Origin: Pseudomonadota bacterium
GTDB taxonomy: Bacteria; Pseudomonadota; Alphaproteobacteria; Rhizobiales; Xanthobacteraceae
DNA length: 64,000 nucleotides
NCBI GenBank assembly: GCA_023423415.1
Contig: JAFAFP010000130.1
Coordinates: 1 to 64,000, forward strand
Direction: 5' to 3'
This document shows, one piece after another, positions 41,666 through 50,381 of the stretch (position 1 is the stretch's first letter; every line of letters begins with the position of its first letter). Both the position numbers and the translations under genes were made by a program. A model generated the notes under the pieces. That model was not told the origin of the DNA. It worked only from the letters and a program-made list of their open reading frames with translations, and made no database searches.

Positions 41666-43015
41666 ATGACCCAAGCAGCCCAACGATCGACAACCCAAGC
41701 CGCTATCCCTAACGACCTCGAAGCCTTCTGGATGCCATTTACCGCGAACAGAGCCTTCAAGGCGCGGCCGCGCATGGTCTCGCGCGCCAAGAACATGCAT
41801 TATTACACCCCGGACGGGCGGGCGGTCATCGATGGCGCGGCCGGCCTGTGGTGCACCAATGCCGGCCACAGCCGCGATTCCATCGTGGCGGCGATCCAGG
41901 CGCAGGCGGCGGAAATGGATTTCGCCCCGCCGTTCCAGTACGGCAACCCGAAATCGTTCGAACTGGCCAGCCGTCTCGCCGCGTTGGCGCCGGCCGATCT
42001 CGATCACGTGTTCTTCTGTAATTCCGGCTCGGAAGCAGTCGACACCGCGATGAAGATCGCGCTCGCCTACTGGAATGTGAGCGGGCAGGCGCAGCGGGTG
42101 CGCTTCATCGGCCGCGAACGTGGCTACCACGGCGTCGGCTTCGGCGGCATGTCGGTCGGCGGCATCGGCAATAACCGCAAGGCCTTCGGCACGATGCTGG
42201 GTGGTGTCGATCATCTGCCGCACACTTATAATCGCGAGCATCAGGCTTTCTCACGCGGCGAGCCGGATTGGGGCGAGCATCTCGCCGACGATCTCGAACG
42301 TCTGGTGGCTCTGCACGGTGACAACACCATCGCCGCGGTGTTCGTCGAGCCGATGGCTGGCTCGACTGCCGTGCTGCCGGCGCCGAAAGGTTATCTGAAG
42401 CGGCTGCGTGCAATCTGCGACCGGTATAACATCCTCCTGGTGTTCGATGAGGTCATCACCGGTTTTGGCCGGCTCGGCCATGCTTTCGCGGCCGAACGCT
42501 ATGGCGTCGTGCCGGACATGATCACCTTCGCGAAGGGCGTGACCTCAGGTGCGGTACCGATGGGCGGCGTGCTGGTGCGCAAGGGCATCTATGATGCCTT
42601 CATGAATGGCCCGGAGCACGCGGTCGAATTCTTCCACGGCTACACCTATTCGGCGCATCCGCTCGCGGTCGCGGCCGGCCTTGCGACGCTCGATCTCTAT
42701 CGTGACGAAGGTCTGTTCGAGCGCGCGAAGAAGCTCGAACCGCTGTGGTACGACGCCTGCATGACGCTGAAGAGTCTGCCGCATGTGCTCGACATCCGTT
42801 GCGTCGGCATCACCGCCGGCATCGATCTTTCGTCCAGGCCAGGTGCAGTTGGCCAGCGCGGCTTCGAGGCGATGGACCGCGGTTTCCATGACGAGGGCAT
42901 CATGCTCCGCGCGGTCGGTGATTCGCTGGCCATGTCGCCGCCGCTGATCATCAGCGAGCAGCAGATCGACGAAATCTTCGAGAAGACCGCGCGGATCATC
43001 AAGGCGGTCGCTTAA
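41666..43015 (+). CDS. Class III PLP-dependent aminotransferase (omega-amino acid:pyruvate type)
   Basis: A 449-aa transaminase moving the amino group of an omega-amino acid, beta-alanine or amine to pyruvate. The PLP-binding Asp is in LLVFDEVITGFGR and the Schiff-base Lys in TFAKGVTSGAVPMG; the NSGSEAVDTAMK phosphate-loop region is intact. N-terminal FWMPFTANRAFKARPRM matches beta-alanine-pyruvate transaminases. It is followed by a Rid-family gene and a TctC-type binding protein on the same strand, suggesting an amine/amino acid catabolic group. Confidence 0.93.
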   Translation: MTQAAQRSTTQAAIPNDLEAFWMPFTANRAFKARPRMVSRAKNMHYYTPDGRAVIDGAAGLWCTNAGHSRDSIVAAIQAQAAEMDFAPPFQYGNPKSFELASRLAALAPADLDHVFFCNSGSEAVDTAMKIALAYWNVSGQAQRVRFIGRERGYHGVGFGGMSVGGIGNNRKAFGTMLGGVDHLPHTYNREHQAFSRGEPDWGEHLADDLERLVALHGDNTIAAVFVEPMAGSTAVLPAPKGYLKRLRAICDRYNILLVFDEVITGFGRLGHAFAAERYGVVPDMITFAKGVTSGAVPMGGVLVRKGIYDAFMNGPEHAVEFFHGYTYSAHPLAVAAGLATLDLYRDEGLFERAKKLEPLWYDACMTLKSLPHVLDIRCVGITAGIDLSSRPGAVGQRGFEAMDRGFHDEGIMLRAVGDSLAMSPPLIISEQQIDEIFEKTARIIKAVA

Positions 43016-43040
43016 ATCCGGCGCATCTCAGGGATGCGGG

Positions 43041-43071
43041 TGGCTGGTCTGGCCTTCTGGCCAGGCCGCCA
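43041..43071 (+). promoter_or_regulatory. Strong hairpin between the aminotransferase and Rid genes
   Basis: TGGC(T)GGTCTGGCC, a TTCT loop and GGCCAGGCCGCCA form a 13-bp stem with one bulge. No T-tract follows. It sits 25 bases after the aminotransferase stop and 38 before the Rid start. It could act as an mRNA stabiliser or processing site. Confidence 0.55.
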
Positions 43072-43108
43072 CTATGGTTATTCGTCTAAAGTCTAACCTT
43101 AGGATATC

Positions 43109-43510
43109 ATGAGCAAGACAATCATTCAGCCGGCCGGCATGGCGGAAGCCGTCGGTCCGTTTTCGCGCGCGATCCTGATCGACAAGCATCTGCATATCGC
43201 CGGCACCACGGCGCTAAGCCACATCAGCGGCGATTATTACAAGCGGGAAGTGCCTGACACGATCGAAGAGCAGACGCGGCTGACGCTCGAAAACATCAAA
43301 AAGTGCGTCGAGGCTGCTGGCGGCAGCATGCGCAACATCTACAAGGTCGTCATCCAGCTCAAGAACCCGGCGGATTACAAGCGCATGAACGCGGTGCGGG
43401 CTGACTACTTCAACGAAGAGCCGCCGATCAGCACCTGCTACCAGGCCAATCTGATGCGCGACGACATCCTCGTCGAGATCGAAGCCGTTGCGTATCTGCC
43501 GGACGCGTGA
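43109..43510 (+). CDS. RidA/YjgF-family protein lacking the canonical arginine
   Basis: A 133-aa trimeric Rid-family protein. The overall pattern is clear (AEAVGPFSRAI, TRLTLENIKKCVEAAGGSMR, ILVEIEAVAYLPD). In archetypal RidA the position before Ser/Thr in the P-x-R-S segment is the catalytic Arg of imine deaminases. Here the segment is PPISTCYQANL, with Ile at that place. It therefore probably belongs to a Rid subgroup without that chemistry. Its location directly after an aminotransferase and its coupling to the next gene point to a role in that catabolic unit. Confidence 0.88.
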   Translation: MSKTIIQPAGMAEAVGPFSRAILIDKHLHIAGTTALSHISGDYYKREVPDTIEEQTRLTLENIKKCVEAAGGSMRNIYKVVIQLKNPADYKRMNAVRADYFNEEPPISTCYQANLMRDDILVEIEAVAYLPDA

Positions 43511-43557
43511 TGCGTCGTCTGCGCCATCCCGCAATCAGAATCAGAGGAAATGCCATC

Positions 43558-44517
43558 ATGCGTCTGCTGACGCTCCCGCTCATCGCCTCACTGCTCGTTG
43601 CACCGCTTTCCGTTGCCGAGGCGCAGGAGACCTATCCCGCGCGGCCCATCAAGGTGATCGTGCCGCTGGCCGCGGGCGGCGGCACCGACATCGTGGCGCG
43701 CACCATCGCGCAGTCGATCGCCGACGACTGGGGCGCGAACATTGTTGTTGAAAACCGGCCGGGTGCCGGCACCACGCTGGGCGCGCAGGCGCTGCTGGCC
43801 GCGCCGGCCGATGGCTATACCCTGATGTTCAACACGGCGAGCTTTCTGAGCACGCCGCTCCTGATGCCGAGCCGGCCTTATGAGCGGGCGCAATTTGCGC
43901 CGGTCAGCCTGGTCGCGGCGTCACCTCATGTGCTGGTCGTCAGCGAGAAGGTGCCGGCCAAGACGCTCGCGGAGCTGGTGACCTGGCTCAAATCGAAAGA
44001 CGGCAAGGCGACCTATGCATCGTTCGGGAACGGTTCGTCCGGTCATCTCGGCACGGAAATCCTGTTGCGCCGGCTGGGCGTGCAGGTCGTGCATGTGCCG
44101 TATCGTGGCAACGCCCCGGCGCTGACCGATGTCATGGCCGGGCATGTGGATATGATGCTGGCCGATCACGTGGATGGCAATATCAAGGCGGCGAAGCCGC
44201 GTCCGATCGCAATCGCGAGTGAAAAACGCTCCGAATTCTTGCCCGACATTCCGACCGTGAGCGAAGGCGGCTACCAAGGCTATACGTCACAGTCCTGGTA
44301 CGGCCTTGTAGCGCCGGCGGGCACGCCGCAGGCGGTGATCGACAAATGGAATGCCGGCGTCGTTGCTGCACTCAAGAAGCCGGACGTGCGCAAGAAGCTG
44401 ATCGATCAAGGCATCGATCCTATCGCGTCCTCGCCAGCCGAATTCAGCCGCTTCATGCAAAACGAAGACGCGAAATACGCCGAAGCGATCAAGGCCTCGA
44501 ATATCAAGATGCAGTAA
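43558..44517 (+). CDS. Bug/TctC-type tricarboxylate transporter substrate-binding protein
   Basis: A 319-aa periplasmic binding protein of the Bug (TctC) family, with signal peptide MRLLTLPLIASLLVAPLSVA. YPARPIKVIVPLAAGGGTDI and VENRPGAGTTLGAQALLAA are signature segments. ATG 43558 follows GAGGAAA by eight bases; the open frame starts earlier at GTG 43507, overlapping the Rid stop, but with no site. Bug proteins bind carboxylates, amino acids or amides. TctA/TctB are not adjacent, as is common for Bug proteins. Confidence 0.92.
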   Translation: MRLLTLPLIASLLVAPLSVAEAQETYPARPIKVIVPLAAGGGTDIVARTIAQSIADDWGANIVVENRPGAGTTLGAQALLAAPADGYTLMFNTASFLSTPLLMPSRPYERAQFAPVSLVAASPHVLVVSEKVPAKTLAELVTWLKSKDGKATYASFGNGSSGHLGTEILLRRLGVQVVHVPYRGNAPALTDVMAGHVDMMLADHVDGNIKAAKPRPIAIASEKRSEFLPDIPTVSEGGYQGYTSQSWYGLVAPAGTPQAVIDKWNAGVVAALKKPDVRKKLIDQGIDPIASSPAEFSRFMQNEDAKYAEAIKASNIKMQ

Positions 44518-44535
44518 CGCTGCAGCGCGGGGCGC

Positions 44536-45513
44536 TCACTCCGCCCCGCGCGCGATCTTGGTGACATTGTCGCTCGACGCGAGATCGGTTTCAGTCTCGG
44601 CGATCACATAGGTCGGGCGGCCGCGGGCCTCCCGCAGGGTGCGGCCGACATATTCGCCGATGATGCCGAGCACCAGCAGTTGCGCGGCGCCGAGGATAGC
44701 AACCGTCGCCATCAGCGACGTCCAGCCGCTGACCGTTCCCGGGACTAGAAAGAAGCTGACGACTGTATAGAGCACCAGCAGGAAGCCACTCGCGGCGAAC
44801 ACCAGCGCCAGCCAGATCGCCAGCCGCAGCGGCCGCACGCTATGCGCGGCGATGCCCATCACGGCAAGATCGATCATCCGCTTCAGCGTGTATTTGCTCT
44901 CGCCGTATGTGCGGGCGCCGCGCGAGAAAGTTATGGTCTGCGTCGGGTAACCGAACCAGCGCACGGTGCCGCGCAGGAACACGTCCTGGTCGGCGAAATT
45001 GTTGATCGTGTTCACCACACTGCGATCCAGCAGCATGAAATCGGCGCTGCCGGGTTCGATCCGCACATCTCCGATCGCATCGAGGAACTTGTAGTAGAGT
45101 TTGGACGTGAAGCTCTTCATCGCCGGCAGGGACGCATCACCGTCGTCGCGCCGTGTCGCCACCACCTTGGCCCCGGCGCGCCATGCCGCCACCAGTTGCG
45201 GGATCAGTTCCGGCGGATGTTCGAAATCGGCGTCCATCACGATCACCGCGCGCCCGCGTGCATGACGCAGGCCGGCGCGCAATGCTTCCTGATGACCGAA
45301 ATTGCGTGTGAACGACAGATAGCGCAGCGCTGGGTTGTCAACCGCTACCGCGCGAATTGCCGCAAGCGTTCCGTCCTGCGAGCCGTCATCAACGAACACG
45401 ATCTCGTAACGTCCGAAGTCTTCCAGGATGCGTTCAAGCGTCGCAGTCATGCGCGCGACATTGCCGGCTTCGTTATGGGCTGGCAGCACCACCGAAATAT
45501 CAGGCTCGTTCAT
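44536..45513 (-). CDS. Family 2 glycosyltransferase, polyprenyl-phosphate sugar type (second copy)
   Basis: A 325-aa enzyme of the GtrB/DPM1-like group: SVVLPAHNEAGNVARM, VDDGSQDGTL and MDADFEHPPEL in the GT-A domain, then two C-terminal membrane helices. The start ATG 45513 (MNEPDISVV) is preferred over an upstream ATG 45573 that would add 20 unlikely residues and overlap the divergent gene. It probably supplies a lipid-linked sugar to the divergent GT39 protein. It is paralogous to the enzyme at 33729, with the same architecture but little identity outside motifs. Confidence 0.9.
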   Translation of the reverse strand: MNEPDISVVLPAHNEAGNVARMTATLERILEDFGRYEIVFVDDGSQDGTLAAIRAVAVDNPALRYLSFTRNFGHQEALRAGLRHARGRAVIVMDADFEHPPELIPQLVAAWRAGAKVVATRRDDGDASLPAMKSFTSKLYYKFLDAIGDVRIEPGSADFMLLDRSVVNTINNFADQDVFLRGTVRWFGYPTQTITFSRGARTYGESKYTLKRMIDLAVMGIAAHSVRPLRLAIWLALVFAASGFLLVLYTVVSFFLVPGTVSGWTSLMATVAILGAAQLLVLGIIGEYVGRTLREARGRPTYVIAETETDLASSDNVTKIARGAE

Positions 45514-45637
45514 GACTCGGTCCAGCACGGCACAGCGGCATCCTCGGTTGACTGGTAAGTAATTGCCGGGCACTCATGCCCCCGGCCAGCCTTCATGGGT
45601 GTCGAGGCCGACCGGTGTGGCATACTACGACAGCGTC

Positions 45638-47158
45638 ATGGATGCGAGAACGACGGTAACAAGTGGCGGCTTTCTCGCCTCGATCGTCGATTTTGCGTCG
45701 CGCAAGCCGGTGCAGACGCTGGCCATTGTTCTGGGCGCGCATATCGTCGTCTGGACCATCCTGCCGCTTCTCACCAGCGCCAATCTCGAACTCGATCTCG
45801 CCGAGGATCTCGCGCTCGGCAAGGAATGGCAGCTCGGTTACTGGAAACATCCGCCATTGCCGTGGTGGGTGGCCGATCTGTTCTACCGTATCACAGGCCA
45901 GATCGAGGTCGTTTATATACTCAGCCCGCTCGCAGTCGCTGTGTGCTTCCTGGCCGTCTATCTCCTGTCGCGCGATATTGTCGGTCCGGTCCAGGCCCTG
46001 GTCGCGACGCTCGCGCTGGTCGGCATTCACTTCTACAACTATTCGGCGGTCAAATTCGCGCACGACCAGATGCAGTTGCCGTTCTGGGCGTTGACCGGTC
46101 TGTTTTTCTATCGCGCGATCGTTAGCGGCCGGGCGCTGAACTGGATGTTGGCTGGCGCCACGATGGCGCTGTGCTTCTGGTCGAAATACGCTGCGTTCGC
46201 GCTCGGCGTCAGCATTGCGCTGTTCTTGCTGCTCGATCCGACCGCACGCCGCACGTTGCGTACGCCCGGGCCCTATCTGATGCTCGCGGCGTTTCTGGTG
46301 GTGATCGCGCCGAATGCCTGGTGGCTGGTCGATTCCGGCTTCCTGCCGATGCGATACGTCACCGACCGCGCCAAGGTGGCAGAGCATTGGTATCAGTTCG
46401 TCACCCATCCGACGGTCTGGATATCGAGCCAGCTCTTCTTCATGCATCCGACGCTGATCCTGCTCGGCCTCACGCTGTTCCCTCGCAAGCCGAATGCAGA
46501 ACTGCCCGCGTCAACGGATGCCTTCGGTCGCCGGTACGTGACCATGCTGGCGCTGGCGCCGTTCGTTGTGGTGACCGTCATCGCCACCGCGACCGGCCGC
46601 GCTCCCGTCGCGACATGGGGGTATCCGCTTTGGTCATTCCTGCCGCTCGCCGCTGTCGTCTGGTTCGGTCCGGTCAGCGATCCTTTGAAAAAGCAGTTCT
46701 TTGCGGCCGGCTTCATGTTCCTTTTCCTGCTGGGACCGGCGGTCTGGATCGGCACTTACGTCACCGATCCTCATCTGCGGAATAAGCCCAGAGCGACCCA
46801 GTTTCCTGGCCGCCCTCTTGCGGACCAGATCACGACGCTATGGCGGGATAAGACCGGGACGCCGCTGGCTTACGTCGCGGGCACCGAGTTCGCCGCCAAC
46901 AATGTTGCGGTCTATTCGCCCGACCGCCCACGCGTCATCGTGCATGGCCGGCCGCTGATCAGCCCGTGGATCGACATGGATGATGTGAAGAAACGCGGTC
47001 TGGTGATCGTCTGGGAAGTGGGGTTGCCGTTCGCGCATGTGGACGAATGGCGAAAGACGTTTGGTGCGCAAGGCGCCCCCACAGAGATTGATCTGCCGCG
47101 ATATCGCGGCGGCCGTCCAACGCGCATCGGCTACTGGATCGTTCCGCCGCGTACCTGA
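45638..47158 (+). CDS. GT39/ArnT-like membrane glycosyltransferase
   Basis: A 506-aa integral membrane enzyme of the PMT/ArnT (GT-C) fold. The first periplasmic loop has the family acidic segment LDLAEDLALGKEWQLGYWKHPPLP, split here as LDLAEDLALGKEW and QLGYWKHPPLPWW. About ten hydrophobic segments precede a soluble C-terminus. GT39 enzymes transfer a sugar from a polyprenyl-phosphate carrier to lipid A or protein. The start at 45638 gives 124 bases to the divergent GT2 gene; ATG 45563 is an alternative. The pairing with the GT2 gene makes a donor-synthesis/transfer couple plausible. Confidence 0.88.
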   Translation: MDARTTVTSGGFLASIVDFASRKPVQTLAIVLGAHIVVWTILPLLTSANLELDLAEDLALGKEWQLGYWKHPPLPWWVADLFYRITGQIEVVYILSPLAVAVCFLAVYLLSRDIVGPVQALVATLALVGIHFYNYSAVKFAHDQMQLPFWALTGLFFYRAIVSGRALNWMLAGATMALCFWSKYAAFALGVSIALFLLLDPTARRTLRTPGPYLMLAAFLVVIAPNAWWLVDSGFLPMRYVTDRAKVAEHWYQFVTHPTVWISSQLFFMHPTLILLGLTLFPRKPNAELPASTDAFGRRYVTMLALAPFVVVTVIATATGRAPVATWGYPLWSFLPLAAVVWFGPVSDPLKKQFFAAGFMFLFLLGPAVWIGTYVTDPHLRNKPRATQFPGRPLADQITTLWRDKTGTPLAYVAGTEFAANNVAVYSPDRPRVIVHGRPLISPWIDMDDVKKRGLVIVWEVGLPFAHVDEWRKTFGAQGAPTEIDLPRYRGGRPTRIGYWIVPPRT

Positions 47159-47280
47159 GTAGTGGCGTGTACTTTCTGATGGATGCGCTTGCGCTTCGCA
47201 GTGCGCTCGTGAAAATACCGTTAACCTGCGCGAATCAGGCGGCGAAGGGCCGTCTTGTGTCCGCGGGCAGCAGGAATTCC

Positions 47281-48753
47281 ATGTTGGGGCTGACGGCAAT
47301 CTTCATCGCGATCTGCATGGTCATCATTGCAGCGTCGTTGGGTGCTGTCGGCTATCTGGTCTTTGGCCTTGCCGGAACGGAAGCGTCGCTCGTGGCGCTT
47401 GCTGCGCTCTCCGGGCTTGCTCTGTATAATACGATCACCGCGCGGCTGCAGGATCGCGATTTGGTCGGCCGGCAGATTGCCGATCTGTCGCGCGGAACGG
47501 CCGATCTCGCCCGTCAGGTCGCTGAGATTACGAGGCGGCAGATCGCACTCGAAAATCAGGAGCAGGCGAAACGCGCCCCCGCACCGAGTGAAGCCTTGGT
47601 TGCCGAGATCGGCGAGCTTGGCGTGCTCGTGAAGCAATTGGCCGAGACGGCCGCTGCGCATGAGACCCAGTTGAGCGAGTTGCGGGATCGACCTGCTGCG
47701 CTGCTGGCTGCGTTGACGCCATCGCCGGAATCGAACTTCGAACCGGATACAAGGCCGGTCCTGGATCTGGAGCCGGCGCAAATGATTGCAACGCCGGTGG
47801 AAACCCCGAAGCCTGAACCCGTCGCTGTCGCTGCGCCGATGAAACCGTCGGCCGACCCCTTGATCGCGTCGGGCCCGCTCAAGGGTAAGAAACCCAATGA
47901 GATCGAAGCGTTGATCCGTAGCGCCATCGATGAGAGCCGCATCGATCTCTATCTGCAGCCGGTGCTCACGCTGCCGCAGCGCAAGGTGCGCTACTACGAA
48001 GCGATGACGCGCCTGCGGATGGACGACGGTTCGCTCATCCTGCCGAGCGATTTTCTGGCGCATGCCGAAAAGGCCGGTCTGATGGCCCGCATCGACAATA
48101 TGCAGTTGTTCCGTTGCGTTCAGGTGCTGCGGCGACTGCAGTTGCAGAACCGTGAAGTGGGCCTGTTCTGCAATGTGTCGATGCCGACGCTGAACGACAC
48201 GGACAGTTTCCGGCAGTTCGTGGATTTCCTGGAAGCCAATCGCGCGTTGGCGTCGTCGCTGACGCTCGAATTCACGCAGGACGCATTGCGGACGATGGGC
48301 CCGCTGGAGCAGGAGAGCCTCGCCACATTGACGGCGCTCGGTTATCGCTTCTCGATGGATCGCGTCATGGACCTGCGGATGGGGCCGCGCGATCTCGCCG
48401 ATCTTGGCGTACGCTTCGTGAAAGTGCCGGCGAGCCTGTTGCTCAGCAAGGGCAGTTCGTCGACCGACATTCACGCCGCTGATCTTTCGGACTTGCTCGG
48501 CCGCCACGGCATCAGCTTGATCGCCGAGCGGATCGAGACTGAAGCGACGGTGATCGATCTGCTCGATTACGATGTCCGCTTCGGCCAGGGCTTTCTGTTC
48601 TCGGCGCCTCGTCCTGTGCGCGCCGAGGCCCTGCAGGCGTCTGCCACGCGACCCGAACCCGCAGCCAGTCCGGCGCCAGCCAGCCCGACCGTACAGGAGC
48701 GAGCAGCCCCGCCGGTCGGACTCGCCGCGCTTATCGGCCAGGGAGCCATGTGA
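47281..48753 (+). CDS. Membrane protein with a degenerate EAL domain
   Basis: A 490-aa protein with two N-terminal membrane helices (about 1-55), a coiled-coil segment (about 60-140), a Pro-rich linker and a C-terminal EAL domain (about 230-480). EAL is EAM (YYEAMTRLR). The DDFG metal motif is MDRV (FSMDRVMDL), and the later conserved Asp of the KxD motif is Pro (FVKVPASL). Asn (FCNVSM), Glu (LEFTQ and AERIE) and Gln (GQGFLFS) are kept. It is thus likely a c-di-GMP-binding or scaffold protein rather than an active phosphodiesterase. ATG 47281 follows AGGA; an upstream GTG at 47167 would add 38 residues. Confidence 0.88.
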   Translation: MLGLTAIFIAICMVIIAASLGAVGYLVFGLAGTEASLVALAALSGLALYNTITARLQDRDLVGRQIADLSRGTADLARQVAEITRRQIALENQEQAKRAPAPSEALVAEIGELGVLVKQLAETAAAHETQLSELRDRPAALLAALTPSPESNFEPDTRPVLDLEPAQMIATPVETPKPEPVAVAAPMKPSADPLIASGPLKGKKPNEIEALIRSAIDESRIDLYLQPVLTLPQRKVRYYEAMTRLRMDDGSLILPSDFLAHAEKAGLMARIDNMQLFRCVQVLRRLQLQNREVGLFCNVSMPTLNDTDSFRQFVDFLEANRALASSLTLEFTQDALRTMGPLEQESLATLTALGYRFSMDRVMDLRMGPRDLADLGVRFVKVPASLLLSKGSSSTDIHAADLSDLLGRHGISLIAERIETEATVIDLLDYDVRFGQGFLFSAPRPVRAEALQASATRPEPAASPAPASPTVQERAAPPVGLAALIGQGAM

Positions 48754-48811
48754 GTGGGCGCGACGGTATGGCTGGCGATCCGAGGGTGACGACGGCACAT
48801 TCTCGCGCTAG

Positions 48812-49702
48812 ATGGGCCCGCCTCTTTCACTGATCGGGTTCCCCTTGACCATTTTTTCCGAAAGCCTCGCGGCACTCGCGCCGGACTATGATGTCATTTT
48901 GTCTGACGTCTGGGGTGTCGTGCATAACGGTGTCGCCGCCTTTCCGGAGGCTTGCGACGCCTTGACGCGTTTCCGCGACGGTGGAGGGACTGTTGTGCTC
49001 ATCACCAATGCGCCGCGCCCGTTCGGCGTGGTCGCGAGCCAGCTGGAACATTTCGGCGCACCGCGCAGCGTCTATGATGCGATTGTCGCGTCGGGTGACG
49101 TCACGCGCAATGTGATCGCGCAGCGGCCGGACCAGACCATCCTGCATATCGGCCCGCAACGCGACCTTGCGACATTCGAAGGATTGGATGTGCGGTTCGC
49201 GCCGGTTGAAAGCGCGGATTACGTGATTTGCACCGGGCTGTTTCACGAAGATACGGAGAAACCCGAGGATTATCGCCCGATGCTCGAGGCGATGCGTGCG
49301 CGCGATCTGTTCATGGTCTGCGGCAATCCCGATGTCATTGTCGAACGCGGCGATACGGTTCTCTATTGTGCCGGCGCGATTGCCGACTTCTACAAGAAGC
49401 TCGGCGGCGATGTGCTCTATGCCGGCAAGCCCTATGCGCCGATCTACGATCTGGCGTTGAAGCTCGCACAGGACACGCGCGGCAAGCCGGTCGATCGCAA
49501 GCGCGTCATGGCGATTGGCGATTCCGTGCGGACGGATTTCGCGGGCGCGGCCGCGTACGGGATCGATTGCATGTTCGTGACGGCCGGTATCCATGCGGCT
49601 GAATTCGGCGGCCGCGACGACCCGGATCCCGATGCGGTCGAGCGGGTGCTGGTTGCGGCCGGTGGCAAGCCGCGCGCGATCGCAAGACGGTTGAAGTGGT
49701 GA
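48812..49702 (+). CDS. HAD-superfamily hydrolase, class IIA (TIGR01459-type)
   Basis: A 296-aa phosphatase-fold protein. The motif I nucleophile Asp is in LSDVWGVVHNG, motif II Thr in LITNAPRP, a Lys in AGKPYAPIYD and the metal Asp pair in AIGDSVRTDFAGA. The arrangement matches class IIA (NagD-like) HAD hydrolases, and the TIGR01459 subgroup is alphaproteobacterial with unknown substrate. An alternative ATG at 48769 is out of frame. It lies about 60 bases after the EAL gene, on the same strand. Confidence 0.9.
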   Translation: MGPPLSLIGFPLTIFSESLAALAPDYDVILSDVWGVVHNGVAAFPEACDALTRFRDGGGTVVLITNAPRPFGVVASQLEHFGAPRSVYDAIVASGDVTRNVIAQRPDQTILHIGPQRDLATFEGLDVRFAPVESADYVICTGLFHEDTEKPEDYRPMLEAMRARDLFMVCGNPDVIVERGDTVLYCAGAIADFYKKLGGDVLYAGKPYAPIYDLALKLAQDTRGKPVDRKRVMAIGDSVRTDFAGAAAYGIDCMFVTAGIHAAEFGGRDDPDPDAVERVLVAAGGKPRAIARRLKW

Positions 49703-49714
49703 CTGCTTCTGCTC

Positions 49715-49735
49715 CCTCCCCGTTTCAGGGGGAGG
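49715..49735. repeat. Short CCTCCCC/GGGGAGG palindrome
   Basis: CCTCCCC-GTTTCAG-GGGGAGG lies between the convergent HAD and cheY genes. It resembles the core of the repeat family at 47-181 and may double as a terminator. Confidence 0.5.
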
Positions 49736-49762
49736 TAAAGAACAAAACGAATGCTGTGCTGT

Positions 49763-50161
49763 CTAAGCCGCCTCTGTCTGGTCGGCGAACACCGCCTCGA
49801 TCTTGTTCTTGAGCGTCTGCGCGTTGAACGGCTTGATGATATAGTTGCTCACGCCTGCCTGCTTGGCAGCGACCACGTTTTCGGTCTTCGATTCCGCCGT
49901 GATCATGATGAACGGCACCGATGCCAGTTGTGGATCGGCGCGCATTTCCTTCAGAAGATCGTAGCCGGTCATCGGCTCCATGTTCCAGTCGGAGATGACA
50001 AGGCCGTAGGAACGCTCGCGCAGCCGTCGGAGCGCCGAGGCGCCGTCCGACGCATCGTCGATATCCTGGAAGCCTATCTGCTTGAGCAGATTGCGGATGA
50101 TACGGACCATGGTGTTGTAGTCGTCGACGACCAAAATGGGCATCGAGAGGTTGACCGGCAT
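49763..50161 (-). CDS. cheY: CheY-type chemotaxis response regulator
   Basis: A 132-aa single receiver domain close to canonical CheY. The acidic pair lies in LVVDDYNTM, the phosphorylated Asp in VISDWNMEPMTG, the switch Thr in MITAES and Lys in YIIKPFN. It binds the flagellar switch when phosphorylated. GGAG precedes the ATG by about nine bases. No kinase is adjacent; the CheZ-type phosphatase at 30161 could be its partner. It converges with the HAD gene and is monocistronic. Confidence 0.9.
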   Translation of the reverse strand: MPVNLSMPILVVDDYNTMVRIIRNLLKQIGFQDIDDASDGASALRRLRERSYGLVISDWNMEPMTGYDLLKEMRADPQLASVPFIMITAESKTENVVAAKQAGVSNYIIKPFNAQTLKNKIEAVFADQTEAA

Positions 50162-50381
50162 CGGCGCAGCTCCGTCACTGCGGTCCGCTATTCTGCGGTT
50201 CCCGCGTCGTTGGGTGTTCTACCCAGGGTTGGGCACGATCTAGCAGGCCGAATTTGAAAACCCGTTAATCTCGGAAAATTTTGTTAGAAGGCTTGGAAAC
50301 TCAAACTTATCTCCAATCAACGGGATGGACGCTGAGATGCTACCATCAGTTACCGTTCATTAACCGGCTTTCGAAAACTGA

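Noticed and set aside
47221..48798. A 525-codon open frame antisense to the EAL gene
   Set aside because: Arg/Gln/His-rich shadow typical of high-GC DNA. The sense frame has a recognisable domain.
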